Origin: Sphingomonadales bacterium
GTDB taxonomy: Bacteria > Pseudomonadota > Alphaproteobacteria > Sphingomonadales > Sphingomonadaceae
Length of the DNA stretch: 13,893 nucleotides
Direction: 5' to 3'
Assembly: GCA_018067055.1 (NCBI GenBank)
Contig: JAGPVK010000134.1
Span: forward strand, 1-13,893
Positions within the stretch are counted from its first letter, which is position 1. The number at the start of each line of letters is the position of its first letter. The notes under the pieces were generated by a model. That model did no database searches, was not told the origin of the DNA, and worked only from the letters and a program-made list of their open reading frames with translations. Positions 1-8,103 of the stretch are shown in pieces. The translations under genes and the position numbers were made by a program.

Positions 1-814
1 TGTCGGGCGTAAGCTCGGCAACGGCGGAGATGACGCGAAAATCTGCATAGCCTTCCGTCAGATAGAACTGCCGGAGTTTTTGCTGGTCAAAAGCGAGACG
101 ATCCGGATCGTAAGTGTCACTGGAACTGAAGAAACGATAGAAGCGCGATTGCTTGGTAACCATTTCCCCGCGCAGCTTGCCATCGGAAAATTCTTCATTG
201 CCGATGATGTTGATCTGCTGGACCTTGGACTTCGGTCCTTCGTTGATCTCGAAGACAATATCCACGCGATTCTGGTCCAGCTGAACCATTTTCGGCTCAA
301 CGTTCGCCGCAAAGCGACCCTTGCGCTTATATAGCTCGACGATTCGCGCCACATCGGCACGGACTTTTGACCGCGTAAATATCTGTCGCGGAGCGAGCCG
401 GATCTCGGGATAGATCTTGTCTTCCTTGATCCGCTTGTTGCCTTCCAGCAAGATGCGGTTGATCACCGGGTTTTCGACAACCTCGATGATCACGGCACCC
501 TCATTGTTCCGGATACTGACATCCTTGAACAATTCGGTCTCGAACAGGTCCTTGAGCGCCTGATCGGCAGCTTCCTGCGTATAGGTCTGTCCGACACGCA
601 ATTTCATATAGGACAGGACCGTGGTCGGCTCCAGTCGCTGGGCGCCGTTGACCACTATCGAACGGATCGTATCTTCAACCGGCATCACTGGAGCAGCTTG
701 CGCTGCTTCCTGGGCTAACGCCTGTGAAGAAACCGCCGTGCCACCCAAAATGGTGCTGCACATCAAGAAGGGCAGAAGTCGCTTTTTATGATTCACAGAC
801 AAACTCGCTTTCAC
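1..814 (-). CDS. bamA: Outer membrane protein assembly factor BamA (N-terminal part, 3' end outside window)
   Basis: BamA is the Omp85-family insertase that folds beta-barrel proteins into the outer membrane. The 271 visible codons give a signal peptide (basic HKKR near residue 10, hydrophobic stretch, cleavage expected after ALA at 32-34) and then consecutive POTRA domains. POTRA1 starts near residue 50 (IRSIVVNGAQRL), POTRA2 near 117 (INRILLEGNKRI) and POTRA3 near 197 (VQQINIIGNEEF). The barrel lies beyond the left edge. The start is uncertain: I chose the GTG at 814, but a GTG at 796 also gives a full signal peptide, and neither has a strong Shine-Dalgarno. It lies downstream of rseP, a common neighbour, separated by about 90 bp with a strong hairpin. 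The family call is secure; the start is not. Confidence 0.93.
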   Translation of the reverse strand, partial: MKASLSVNHKKRLLPFLMCSTILGGTAVSSQALAQEAAQAAPVMPVEDTIRSIVVNGAQRLEPTTVLSYMKLRVGQTYTQEAADQALKDLFETELFKDVSIRNNEGAVIIEVVENPVINRILLEGNKRIKEDKIYPEIRLAPRQIFTRSKVRADVARIVELYKRKGRFAANVEPKMVQLDQNRVDIVFEINEGPKSKVQQINIIGNEEFSDGKLRGEMVTKQSRFYRFFSSSDTYDPDRLAFDQQKLRQFYLTEGYADFRVISAVAELTPD

Positions 815-839
815 ACCATAAACCAAAAATAAAATTCCC

Positions 840-857
840 CTGGTGCCAAGGCACCAG
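840..857 (-). terminator. Hairpin with T-rich tail between rseP and bamA
   Basis: A perfect inverted repeat with 8-nt arms (CTGGTGCC / GGCACCAG) and a 2-nt centre. In minus-strand RNA it folds as a 7-bp stem with a CUUG tetraloop, then GGG and a T-rich stretch at about 836-825. This resembles an intrinsic terminator or attenuator for the rseP-side transcript. The T tract is not immediate, and bamA starts only 26-44 nt past the stem, leaving little room for its own promoter. Partial attenuation or an mRNA-stabilising hairpin is therefore equally possible. Confidence 0.45.
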
Positions 858-903
858 CTTCGCCAACCCCCTGCCCCAATGCAGCGTGTCAATCAATGGT
901 CAA

Positions 904-2028
904 TCAGCCGGAGATAGACCGGAACAGGCCAAATGACGATAAATCGTTGAATGTTACAACCACCATGAACACCATCACCAGTGCCAATCCGGACCGGAAA
1001 GCCCATTCCTGCACTTTTGCACTGGCTGGCTTTCGCCGCACCGCTTCAATTGCATAGAACATCAGATGCCCTCCATCGAGCATCGGGATTGGCAGCAGGT
1101 TGATGAACCCCAAGTTAATTGAGATCAGTGCGACAAAAAGAATGAAGCTTTCCAGGCCGAGCTTGAACTGCTCACCGGAAACCTGAGCAATTTTAAGCGG
1201 CCCACCAAGTTCCTTTATCGACCGCTTGCCGGTAATCACCTGGCCGAGCGTGGTCGTGATCTGATCGACGATGCCGATGGTTTTCTCCACCGCAACGCCA
1301 GGTGCTTCCAGCGGAGTGACTTCGCGCCATTCCACTTTGCTGGATGACATGCCCAGCAACCCAAGCCGATATTCGTTGCCGAACCTGTCCTTCAGTATTT
1401 GGACGCCCGTCTTGCCCTGCTTGGCGATGCGCTGACCATCCCGTTCATAGACGATTTCGACATTCTGCTCCGGAATCAGCATGATTTTCTGTCGCAAATC
1501 CTCGAACAGTTCAATTTTCTCACCATTGACGGATATCACCCGGTCTCCGGGCTTCATACCAATCGCCGCAGCGGTTGAATTGGGAGAAACTTCACTGACG
1601 ACGGGCAGAGTTGCGCTGGTCCCGTAAGCAATGACGAAACCCATGATGATCAGAATGGCGAAGATGAAATTGATCGCCGGCCCGGCAAAAACAATCGCCG
1701 CCCGCTTCCACAGGGACTTGGACTGGAACGTCTGATTGCGTTCTTCGGCCGGAAGGCTCAGCCAGTCCGAACTCTTGGTACCGGACGGGTCCATATCCCC
1801 GGCGAACTGGACATAGCCGCCGAGAGGCAGCATGCAGATTTTCCAGCGGGTTCCGCGCTTGTCGGTCCATCCGGCAATTTCCTTGCCAAAACCGATGGCA
1901 AAGGTTTCCGCCTTGACGCCGCACCAGCGGCCGACCAGATAATGTCCCATTTCGTGCACGAAGACGAGCACGCCAATGACGACCAGAAACGCAAAAAGCG
2001 TAAGCAGAATACCGGGATTATCCGTCAA
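904..2028 (-). CDS. rseP: RIP metalloprotease RseP (site-2 protease, M50 family)
   Basis: A membrane-embedded zinc protease that cuts transmembrane substrates. In relatives it cleaves anti-sigma factors (envelope stress response) and leftover signal peptides. The 374-aa protein shows the zinc motif HEMGH (25-29) in the first membrane helix, a PDZ region around 140-215 (LPVVSEVSPNS, GMKPGDRVISVNG), and the second catalytic motif NLLPIPMLDGG (310-320) with the third zinc ligand Asp, followed by a C-terminal helix. It is shorter than the about 450-aa E. coli protein, and I see one PDZ rather than two, which is usual for alphaproteobacterial members. The start is a TTG sharing TTGA with the dxr stop, with GAGGAA/AAGG just upstream, so translation is probably coupled to dxr. 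No anti-sigma substrate gene is visible here. Confidence 0.95.
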   Translation of the reverse strand: MTDNPGILLTLFAFLVVIGVLVFVHEMGHYLVGRWCGVKAETFAIGFGKEIAGWTDKRGTRWKICMLPLGGYVQFAGDMDPSGTKSSDWLSLPAEERNQTFQSKSLWKRAAIVFAGPAINFIFAILIIMGFVIAYGTSATLPVVSEVSPNSTAAAIGMKPGDRVISVNGEKIELFEDLRQKIMLIPEQNVEIVYERDGQRIAKQGKTGVQILKDRFGNEYRLGLLGMSSSKVEWREVTPLEAPGVAVEKTIGIVDQITTTLGQVITGKRSIKELGGPLKIAQVSGEQFKLGLESFILFVALISINLGFINLLPIPMLDGGHLMFYAIEAVRRKPASAKVQEWAFRSGLALVMVFMVVVTFNDLSSFGLFRSISG

Positions 2029-3185
2029 ACCTTCAATTCCTCGACCAGTTGCTCGGTTCGAACGCGCGTTTCTTTGTCTATGGCAAAAATATCGGCCAAT
2101 GCGCTCGGTTCCGGCGGGCTATAACTATCTAGCAGCCGCGTTACAATCTCTGTGATGTCCAGAAACTGAACCGCACGACCGAGAAATGCCGCGACGGCCA
2201 CCTCGTTGGCAGCGTTCAGCATTGCCGGTTTGGCACCACCCGCCACGATTGCGGCCCTGGCAATCCTGGTCGCCGGGAAGCGGTGTTCATCGGGCAGTTC
2301 GAATTCCAGCTTCCCGATCTCCGCCAGGTTGAGTGGTTCGCAGTTGGTGGTCATCCGTTCCGGCCAGGCCAGAGTATTGGCAATCGGTATCCGCATATCC
2401 GGAGACCCCAGCTGCGCCAGTGTCGAGCAGTCATGATATTCGACCATCGAATGAATCACCGATTGGGGATGCACCAATATTTCGATATTTTCGAGCCCGA
2501 CCGGGAACAGATGGTGGGCCTCGATCAGCTCCAGCCCCTTGTTCATCATGGTGGCGCTGTCGACGGAAATCTTGGCGCCCATGTCCCAATTGGGATGGGC
2601 AACCGCCTGCTCCGGTGTCACGCTGGCCATCTGCTCGCGGGTCCAGGTGCGAAACGGACCGCCGCTGGCGGTCAGGGTGATCTTGCGAACCTGATCGATC
2701 CGGCCACCCTGAAGGGCCTGGAATATCGCATTATGCTCCGAATCCACCGGCAGTAACGTGGCCCCTGCTTTGCGGGCTTCGGTCATCATCAACGCGCCCG
2801 CGGATACCAGGGCTTCCTTGTTGGCCAGTGCGACCGTCTTGCCGCAGCGCAATGCCTCGAGCGTCGGCGGCAGTCCGGCGCATCCGACAATCGCCGCCAT
2901 CGTCCAGTCGGCGCCCAAAGCCGCCGCTGCGACAAGCGCCTGCGGTCCGCTGGCTGCCTCGATCGATGTGCCGGCCAGCAGCTGCTTGAGCTCAGCATAA
3001 GCGGAATCATCGGCCACAACCGCAATCTTTGCCGAAAATTCCCTGGCCAGAGCGGCCAACTGGGCGGCATTCCCGTTGGCGGTCAGGGCCAAAATATCAT
3101 ATTGGCCGGGATGCTGACGGATCAGATTGAGAGTGGACTGGCCCACCGATCCGGTCGCGCCAAATATGGATACCGACTTTATCAT
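2025..3185 (-). CDS. dxr: 1-deoxy-D-xylulose 5-phosphate reductoisomerase
   Basis: Second enzyme of the MEP isoprenoid pathway: it rearranges and reduces DXP to 2-C-methyl-D-erythritol 4-phosphate with NADPH and a divalent metal, in the cytosol. The 386-aa protein has the usual length. It shows the N-terminal nucleotide-binding loop GATGSVGQS (9-17), ANKEALVSAG (121-130), the metal ligands in PVDSEH (D148, E150), the substrate loop TASGGPFRTW (172-181) and SVDSATMMNKGLELIEAHH (207-225). ATG at 3185 overlaps the cdsA stop as ATGA, and its own stop overlaps the TTG of rseP. Its product feeds isoprenyl diphosphates to uppS, two genes upstream in the same run. The call is secure. Confidence 0.97.
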   Translation of the reverse strand: MIKSVSIFGATGSVGQSTLNLIRQHPGQYDILALTANGNAAQLAALAREFSAKIAVVADDSAYAELKQLLAGTSIEAASGPQALVAAAALGADWTMAAIVGCAGLPPTLEALRCGKTVALANKEALVSAGALMMTEARKAGATLLPVDSEHNAIFQALQGGRIDQVRKITLTASGGPFRTWTREQMASVTPEQAVAHPNWDMGAKISVDSATMMNKGLELIEAHHLFPVGLENIEILVHPQSVIHSMVEYHDCSTLAQLGSPDMRIPIANTLAWPERMTTNCEPLNLAEIGKLEFELPDEHRFPATRIARAAIVAGGAKPAMLNAANEVAVAAFLGRAVQFLDITEIVTRLLDSYSPPEPSALADIFAIDKETRVRTEQLVEELKV

Positions 3186-3985
3186 GACAAAGCGGCCAGG
3201 CTTTCAGCGAGCATGATCAGGGCAACGACCGGTGCCACCGGAATCAGGCCATCGAGACGATCCATCACACCACCATGACCGGGGAAGATCGTACCGCTAT
3301 CCTTCGCGCCCGCCTTCCGCTTCAGCCAGCTTTCAAACAGATCGCCCATTTGCGCCAGCACCGCCAGCGGAATGCTGAGCAGCACCAGATAGAACGGCAG
3401 CGCCCAATAGATGTGCAGCACATAGCTGACCGCCGCAGTCAGCAAGACGCCACCGATCAGGCCAGCCCAGGTTTTGTTGGGACTATATTGCGGAGCCAAT
3501 TTGGGGCCGCCAATCGCACGACCAGAGAAATAGGCACCGATATCGGTGGCCCAGACCAGAGCGAGCGTCCAGAAGACGATCAACATGCCATTGTCGATAT
3601 TGCGCAGATAGATGATCGCAAGAGCGGGAAGACCAGCGTAAAAGACGCCTGCGGCGAGCTTGTAGGACCGGTCAAATACCACGACAAACATGGCCGCGCC
3701 CATGATCAGCCCTAGCGCCAGAAATGACGGGCCTGCTGCCCAGGGCGACATGATCGCCAGCGGCACCGACAATGCATACATCGCCAGCAATCGATTTTCC
3801 CGACGGCCGGTCAGTCCCGCCCATTCGCTCATGATGCCAAGCGCCATCAGTACAACCAGAAACCACAGGAATATGCCGCCAAAATATTCCGCCAGCACGG
3901 CAGCGGTAATCAGAAGCACGCCTACGATGACGCGGGTCTGCAGTTCATTGGCTTTGCCGGGCACCGGGGCGGCGGGTTCAGCCAT
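3182..3985 (-). CDS. cdsA: Phosphatidate cytidylyltransferase (CDP-diacylglycerol synthase)
   Basis: Makes CDP-diacylglycerol from phosphatidate and CTP in the inner membrane, the branch point for all bacterial phospholipids. The 267-aa protein is mostly hydrophobic helices. It carries the full CdsA signature at 219-245, seen as SWLKRKAGAKDSG followed by HGGVMDRLD, with the conserved K-R, K-D and D-R-x-D residues. Another conserved piece is SPNKTWAG (168-175). The ATG at 3985 lies 2 nt after the uppS stop, and the gene ends in an ATGA overlap with dxr. Its product is the substrate of the PssA encoded at 10514-11308 in this window. The call is secure; the N-terminal 12 residues are hydrophilic and less certain. 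Confidence 0.96.
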   Translation of the reverse strand: MAEPAAPVPGKANELQTRVIVGVLLITAAVLAEYFGGIFLWFLVVLMALGIMSEWAGLTGRRENRLLAMYALSVPLAIMSPWAAGPSFLALGLIMGAAMFVVVFDRSYKLAAGVFYAGLPALAIIYLRNIDNGMLIVFWTLALVWATDIGAYFSGRAIGGPKLAPQYSPNKTWAGLIGGVLLTAAVSYVLHIYWALPFYLVLLSIPLAVLAQMGDLFESWLKRKAGAKDSGTIFPGHGGVMDRLDGLIPVAPVVALIMLAESLAALS

Positions 3986-3987
3986 GC

Positions 3988-4755
3988 TCAGCGACCACCG
4001 AACCGTCGTTCGCGATGGCCGAATGACTGCAATGCTTTTTCAAGTTCTGCCTTGTCGAAATCTGGCCACAGCGCGTCGGTAAAATATAGTTCGGAATAAG
4101 CGGCCTGCCACAGAAGAAAATTCGACAGACGCAACTCACCCGATGTTCTGATCAGCAAATCGAGCGGTGGCAGATCCGCCGTATCCAGCGCATCCGAAAT
4201 ATCACTGAGATTGATCGCTTCCGGCTCGAGTTCACCTGATCGCACTCTGCCGGCAATATGCTGGACCGCACGAAGCATTTCGTCCTGCGCACCATAGTTG
4301 AGCGCCACTGCCAGCGTCATCTTGCTATTTTGGGCGGTTTTTTCGATCGCATTGTCGATCATCGCAACAATATCGGAATCCAGCGCCCTGTAGTTGCCAA
4401 TCACCTTCAGTCGCACGCCATTTTCAACAAATTCGTCGATATCCGACTGAATATACTGGCGCAGCAATCCCATGAGATCGCTGACTTCCTCTTGTGGCCG
4501 ATTCCAGTTTTCCGATGAAAAGGCATAGAGCGTCATCACTTCGATACCCATTTCGCCGGCCACGCGAACAATATTGCGAACCGCCTCGACACCCTTTTTG
4601 TGACCAAGAGCGCGCGGCAGATGCTTGCGCTTCGCCCAGCGTCCATTGCCATCCATGATGATGGCAATATGGCGAACGCCATATGTCGGGCCGGATATCC
4701 CGGCCGTGGCTTGCACCGAATCTGCAGCACCGCTCTTGGAACGCGCGAGCTTCAC
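3988..4755 (-). CDS. uppS: Isoprenyl transferase, undecaprenyl diphosphate synthase type
   Basis: A cis-prenyltransferase that extends farnesyl diphosphate with isopentenyl diphosphate to the C55 carrier lipid used for peptidoglycan and O-antigen. The 255-aa protein shows IIMDGNGRWAK (32-42) with the catalytic Asp at 35, LYAFSSENWNRP (76-87), and the C-terminal block RTSGELRLSNFLLWQ followed by YSELYF, which holds the pyrophosphate-binding Arg residues. The start is a GTG whose GTGA overlaps the frr stop, and no better ATG lies between it and the first conserved motif. About 27 residues precede the conserved core, slightly more than in E. coli. Its place next to cdsA and dxr is the widespread order. 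The call is secure; the chain length of the product is taken from the family. Confidence 0.95.
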   Translation of the reverse strand: MKLARSKSGAADSVQATAGISGPTYGVRHIAIIMDGNGRWAKRKHLPRALGHKKGVEAVRNIVRVAGEMGIEVMTLYAFSSENWNRPQEEVSDLMGLLRQYIQSDIDEFVENGVRLKVIGNYRALDSDIVAMIDNAIEKTAQNSKMTLAVALNYGAQDEMLRAVQHIAGRVRSGELEPEAINLSDISDALDTADLPPLDLLIRTSGELRLSNFLLWQAAYSELYFTDALWPDFDKAELEKALQSFGHRERRFGGR

Positions 4756-5309
4756 TGGGTCAGGATTTCCTGCTCTTTGGCCTCGGACAGCTTGTCCGCT
4801 TCGGCAATCATCTCGTCGGTCAGTTTCTGAACTTCGGTCTCGAGCCGCTTCTTGTCGTCCTCGCTGATTTCCTTCTTGCTCTCGTCCGCCTTCAGGTCAT
4901 CCATGCCGTCCCGCCGGACATTGCGAATGGCGATGCGGGACTTTTCGGCAAATTGACCGGTCAGCTTGGCAAGATCCTTGCGGCGCTCCTCGGTCAGATC
5001 CGGGATCGGGAGCCTGATATTGGGACCATCGACCATCGGGTTCAATCCCAGACCCGCAGAACGGATCGCCTTTTCTACCGGCTGGATATTGCCCTTGTCC
5101 CAGACCTGGACCGACAGCATGCGTGGCTCGGGTACGGACACGGTTGCGACCTGATTGAGAGGCATGCTGGAGCCATATACCTCGACCTTGATCGTATCCA
5201 GCAGGGCAATATTGGCCCGGCCAGTCCGGAGACCGCTCAAATCATGTTTCAGCGCTTCCAGCGCCCCAAGCATCCGCTTTTGCAGATCGGCTTTGTCATA
5301 TTTTGCCAT
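4752..5309 (-). CDS. frr: Ribosome recycling factor
   Basis: Splits post-termination 70S ribosomes together with EF-G, freeing subunits for a new round. From the ATG at 5309 the protein is 185 aa, exactly the usual length. It contains GLRTGRA (26-32), the domain II segment VATVSVPEPRMLSVQVWDK (54-72), and IPDLTEERRKDL (102-113), followed by the long charged C-terminal helix. The reading frame stays open upstream to 5459, but the extra 50 residues have no family counterpart. An AGAGGAA Shine-Dalgarno (5316-5322 on the complement) sits 6 nt before the chosen ATG. It lies 19 nt downstream of pyrH, the standard pair, and overlaps the uppS start. Confidence 0.97.
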   Translation of the reverse strand: MAKYDKADLQKRMLGALEALKHDLSGLRTGRANIALLDTIKVEVYGSSMPLNQVATVSVPEPRMLSVQVWDKGNIQPVEKAIRSAGLGLNPMVDGPNIRLPIPDLTEERRKDLAKLTGQFAEKSRIAIRNVRRDGMDDLKADESKKEISEDDKKRLETEVQKLTDEMIAEADKLSEAKEQEILTQ

Positions 5310-5328
5310 TGCTGTTTCCTCTAAATAT

Positions 5329-6051
5329 TTATTCGGTTGTTCCGACCATGGTCGCAGTCCCACCGCCGCCCAAAACGGTCGCCAGATTGCCCTGCTCCCG
5401 GATCGAGAATACGACAATCGGTATCTTGTTTTCGCGGCACAGCGCGACGGCGCTGGCATCCATCACCTTGAGATTATCGCTCAGAACCTGATCGAAGCTC
5501 AATTGTTCATAGCGGGTCGCGGTGGCATCGAGCTTTGGATCGGCATTATAGACGCCATCAACGCTCGTGCCCTTGAAAAGCGCCTCACAGCCCATTTCTG
5601 CGGCACGCAACGCCGCAGCGGTATCGGTCGTGAAATAGGGATTGCCGGTGCCGGCCGCGAAGATCACGATGCGCCCTTTTTCAAGATGCCGGACCGCCTT
5701 GCGCCGGATATAGGGCTCGCAGACGCTCGCCATCGGAATGGCGGACAATACCCTCGTGTCACAGCCCATCTGCTCGAGCGCATTCTGCACAGCCAGCGCA
5801 TTCATTACCGTCGCCAGCATGCCCATATAATCGGCGCTGGTCCGTTCAAAACCTTTGGCTGCCGCAGCCAGTCCGCGGAATATATTGCCACCGCCGACGA
5901 CCAGACAAAGCTCAAATCCTGCCTCTTTTGCAGATTTCACTTCGGTCGCGATGCGGTTGACCGTCTCCGGGTCGATTCCGAATTCGCTCGAGCCCATCCG
6001 GACTTCACCAGAAAGCTTCAGCAAAATACGCTTGAACGCCGGTCGTTTCAT
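5329..6051 (-). CDS. pyrH: Uridylate kinase (UMP kinase)
   Basis: Phosphorylates UMP to UDP with ATP, the entry to UTP and CTP synthesis; the bacterial enzyme is a hexamer of the amino acid kinase fold and is regulated by GTP and UTP in relatives. The 240-aa protein shows the ATP-binding start RILLKLSGE (8-16), the glycine loop [10 protein letters not shown] (51-60), and [13 protein letters not shown] (134-146), which contacts UMP. Length and motifs match the family throughout. An AGGAT at 6061-6065 (complement) can serve as the ribosome binding site. It follows the tsf terminator, so some promoter activity in the short 6052-6097 stretch, or read-through, is needed. I could not recognise a clear promoter. 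Confidence 0.97.
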   Translation of the reverse strand: MKRPAFKRILLKLSGEVRMGSSEFGIDPETVNRIATEVKSAKEAGFELCLVVGGGNIFRGLAAAAKGFERTSADYMGMLATVMNALAVQNALEQMGCDTRVLSAIPMASVCEPYIRRKAVRHLEKGRIVIFAAGTGNPYFTTDTAAALRAAEMGCEALFKGTSVDGVYNADPKLDATATRYEQLSFDQVLSDNLKVMDASAVALCRENKIPIVVFSIREQGNLATVLGGGGTATMVGTTE

Positions 6052-6084
6052 GCAAATCCCATCCTGCCGGAATCAATGCCCGGC

Positions 6085-6127
6085 CCCAAAAACAAATATG
6101 GCGCAGACCATAGATAGTCCGCGCCAT
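6085..6127 (-). terminator. Intrinsic terminator downstream of tsf
   Basis: Arms ATGGCGC (6098-6104) and GCGCCAT (6121-6127) are perfectly complementary, and the stem continues inside with GAC/GTC after one mismatch, leaving a loop of about 8 nt. In the minus-strand direction the stem is followed at once by ATATTTGTTTTTGGG (6097-6083), a good U tract. It lies 44 nt after the tsf stop, so it would end the rpsB-tsf transcript and separate it from pyrH. Confidence 0.68.
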
Positions 6128-6170
6128 GCTGCCAAGCGTTACCGCCTGAAATATTCAATCTGTTGCTCGA

Positions 6171-7094
6171 TTAGCCAGCAACCGCAGCTGCGACTTCCGC
6201 TGCGAAATCTTCTTCTTTTTTCTCAATGCCTTCGCCAAGCTGGAAGCGGACATATTCGGTCAGCTTGATTTCCACGCCAGCTGTTTTGCCGGCCTGCTCG
6301 ACGACCTGCGCGACAGGAGTCTTGTTGTCCATCACAAACGTCTGACTGAGCAGTGCATTTTCCTTGGCAAATTTCGCCATCGCACCATCGACCATTTTCT
6401 CGACGATATTGTCCGGCTTGCCGGATTCGGCAGCCTTTTCTTTCGCAATCGCGCGCTCACGAGCGAGCAATTCCGGATCAAGACCGTCTGCGTTCAGGGC
6501 CAGCGGGAATGCCGCTGCGATGTGCATCGCAATCTGCTTGCCGAGTGGTTCCAGAACATCGGCACCAGCCGTGCTTTCCAGCGCGACCAATACGCCGATC
6601 TTGCCCATGGTTGGGGTGACGGCATTGTGGATATAGGGAACGACCAGACCGCTGGAGACCGCAACCGTTTTCATCCGGCGGATCGCCTGATTTTCACCGA
6701 TGGTCGCAATATTGTTGGTCAGCACGTCCTTGACGGTGCCGCCTGAAGGATAATCGGAAGCTACAAGCGCTTCGACATCATCGCCGTTCAGAGCCAGCGC
6801 GACATCTGTTACCTTGGCAACAAAATCCTGAAACTGGTCATTTTTGGCAACAAAATCGGTTTCGCTGTTCACTTCAACAGCGACGCCCTTGGTTCCTGCG
6901 ACGGAAACACCAACCAGGCCTTCAGCTGCCGTGCGGCTCGACTTTTTCTGCGCCGCGGCAAGACCTTTGGTCCGCAACAGATCGACTGCTGCTTCGACGT
7001 CGCCATTGGTTTCGTTCAGTGCTTTTTTGCAATCCATCATGCCCGCACCGGTGCGATCGCGCAGTTCTTTCACTGCTGCTGCTGTAATAGCCAT
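6171..7094 (-). CDS. tsf: Translation elongation factor Ts
   Basis: Guanine nucleotide exchange factor that reloads EF-Tu with GTP. The 307-aa protein has the N-terminal UBA-like domain with [13 protein letters not shown] (14-26) and the EF-Tu contact motif TDFVAKN (79-85). A long coiled/core region follows, and a C-terminal segment rich in Glu and Ala ([16 protein letters not shown]) ends the protein. GAGGAA (7101-7106 on the complement) lies 6 nt before the ATG. It follows rpsB by 112 nt with a hairpin between, the near-universal rpsB-tsf pair, and is followed by a convincing terminator. The call is secure. Confidence 0.97.
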   Translation of the reverse strand: MAITAAAVKELRDRTGAGMMDCKKALNETNGDVEAAVDLLRTKGLAAAQKKSSRTAAEGLVGVSVAGTKGVAVEVNSETDFVAKNDQFQDFVAKVTDVALALNGDDVEALVASDYPSGGTVKDVLTNNIATIGENQAIRRMKTVAVSSGLVVPYIHNAVTPTMGKIGVLVALESTAGADVLEPLGKQIAMHIAAAFPLALNADGLDPELLARERAIAKEKAAESGKPDNIVEKMVDGAMAKFAKENALLSQTFVMDNKTPVAQVVEQAGKTAGVEIKLTEYVRFQLGEGIEKKEEDFAAEVAAAVAG

Positions 7095-7133
7095 TATTTG
7101 TTCCTCAATTTCTTGACCGGGAAATGTGAAATT

Positions 7134-7155
7134 GGGGCGACAAAAATGCCGCCCC
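7134..7155 (-). terminator. Hairpin between rpsB and tsf (possible attenuator)
   Basis: GGGGCG (7134-7139) and CGCCCC (7150-7155) form a GC-only 6-bp stem with a 10-nt loop. Downstream on the minus strand comes AATTTCACATTTC, only mildly U-rich. A second perfect repeat (CTTGAAG, 7189-7195, with CTTCAAG, 7199-7205) sits directly at the rpsB stop. Partial termination or mRNA processing between rpsB and tsf is known in other bacteria; that either hairpin does this here is inference. Confidence 0.35.
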
Positions 7156-7206
7156 GTTTAAGTGTTTGTTACAGTCAATATATGACCGCTTGAAGAAGCT
7201 TCAAGT

Positions 7207-8103
7207 TCAGGCTTTTTCGTCAGCCTTTTCCGGAGCCGCTTTCGCTTCTTCTGCTGGTGCTGCATCAGCCGCTGTCATCTCTGCCGCTATTTCAGCAATA
7301 TCGGCAACCGCAGCTTCTTCTCCGGAAGTCATTGCACTGGCATTGGCTTCGCTCGATACGATCTGCTCAACCGGAGGAGCAACCGCTGCTCCGAGATCTT
7401 CGCCCGCTGCAACCGAAGCGTCCTGGCCGCCCTTGGTGGCTGCTGCCGCAACCGATTCACAGTAGAGGCGAATCGCCCGCGCCGCATCGTCATTGCCGGG
7501 AACCGGGAAAGCGATGTTGCTGGGATCAACATTGGAATCGAGAATTGCGACAACCGGAATACCCAGAACATTGGCTTCCTTGATGGCGAGTTCTTCCTTG
7601 TTGGCATCGATCACGAACATGACATCAGGAATGCCGCCCATGTCGCGGATACCGCCAAGCGAAAGCTCGAGCTTGATGTGCTCGCGCGTCATCTGCAGGA
7701 CTTCTTTCTTGGTGAAGCCAGCGGTGTCACCACCGAGCTGCTCTTCCAGGGTCTTCATCCGGCGGATCGAATTGGAAATGGTTTTCCAGTTGGTCAGCAT
7801 GCCGCCGAGCCAGCGATGGTTGACGAAATGCTGGCCGCTGGCGCGGGCTGCTTCGGCAATCGGCTCTTGTGCCTGACGCTTGGTACCGACGAACAGGACC
7901 TTGCCGCCTGCCGCAGTGGCGTTGGCGATAAAGTCGAGTGCCCGTGCGAACAAGGGCACGCTCTGCGAAAGGTCAAGAATGTGGACGCTGTTGCGGGCGC
8001 CGAAGATATATGGTTTCATCTTCGGGTTCCAGCGGTGGGTCTGGTGGCCGAAATGCGCTCCGGCTTCAATCAATTGCTGTAGGGTGACGACAGGGGCCGC
8101 CAT
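7207..8103 (-). CDS. rpsB: 30S ribosomal protein S2 with long acidic/Ala-rich tail
   Basis: Ribosomal protein S2 of the small subunit, which joins late in assembly and helps anchor S1. From the ATG at 8103 the protein is 298 aa. The frame is open further upstream, but [15 protein letters not shown] followed by [19 protein letters not shown] is the family N terminus, and AAGGAG (8111-8116 on the complement) precedes this ATG by about 7 nt. Conserved blocks include [24 protein letters not shown] and [20 protein letters not shown], then [19 protein letters not shown]. The family is normally about 230-260 aa; here the last roughly 65 residues form a low-complexity tail rich in Ala and Glu ending in [11 protein letters not shown], a type common in alphaproteobacteria. 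It heads the minus-strand run. Confidence 0.97.
   Translation of the reverse strand: MAAPVVTLQQLIEAGAHFGHQTHRWNPKMKPYIFGARNSVHILDLSQSVPLFARALDFIANATAAGGKVLFVGTKRQAQEPIAEAARASGQHFVNHRWLGGMLTNWKTISNSIRRMKTLEEQLGGDTAGFTKKEVLQMTREHIKLELSLGGIRDMGGIPDVMFVIDANKEELAIKEANVLGIPVVAILDSNVDPSNIAFPVPGNDDAARAIRLYCESVAAAATKGGQDASVAAGEDLGAAVAPPVEQIVSSEANASAMTSGEEAAVADIAEIAAEMTAADAAPAEEAKAAPEKADEKA

Noticed and set aside
4683..5324. Plus-strand frame of 213 codons
   Set aside because: Antisense shadow of frr and the 5' end of uppS; no family features.
5310..5459. N-terminal extension of frr
   Set aside because: The extra 50 residues overlap pyrH and have no counterpart in the family; the ATG at 5309 has a good Shine-Dalgarno and gives exactly 185 aa.
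5155..6117. Long plus-strand frame of 320 codons
   Set aside because: It lies antisense to pyrH and the start of frr, both with unmistakable family motifs; the translated sequence has no recognisable domain.
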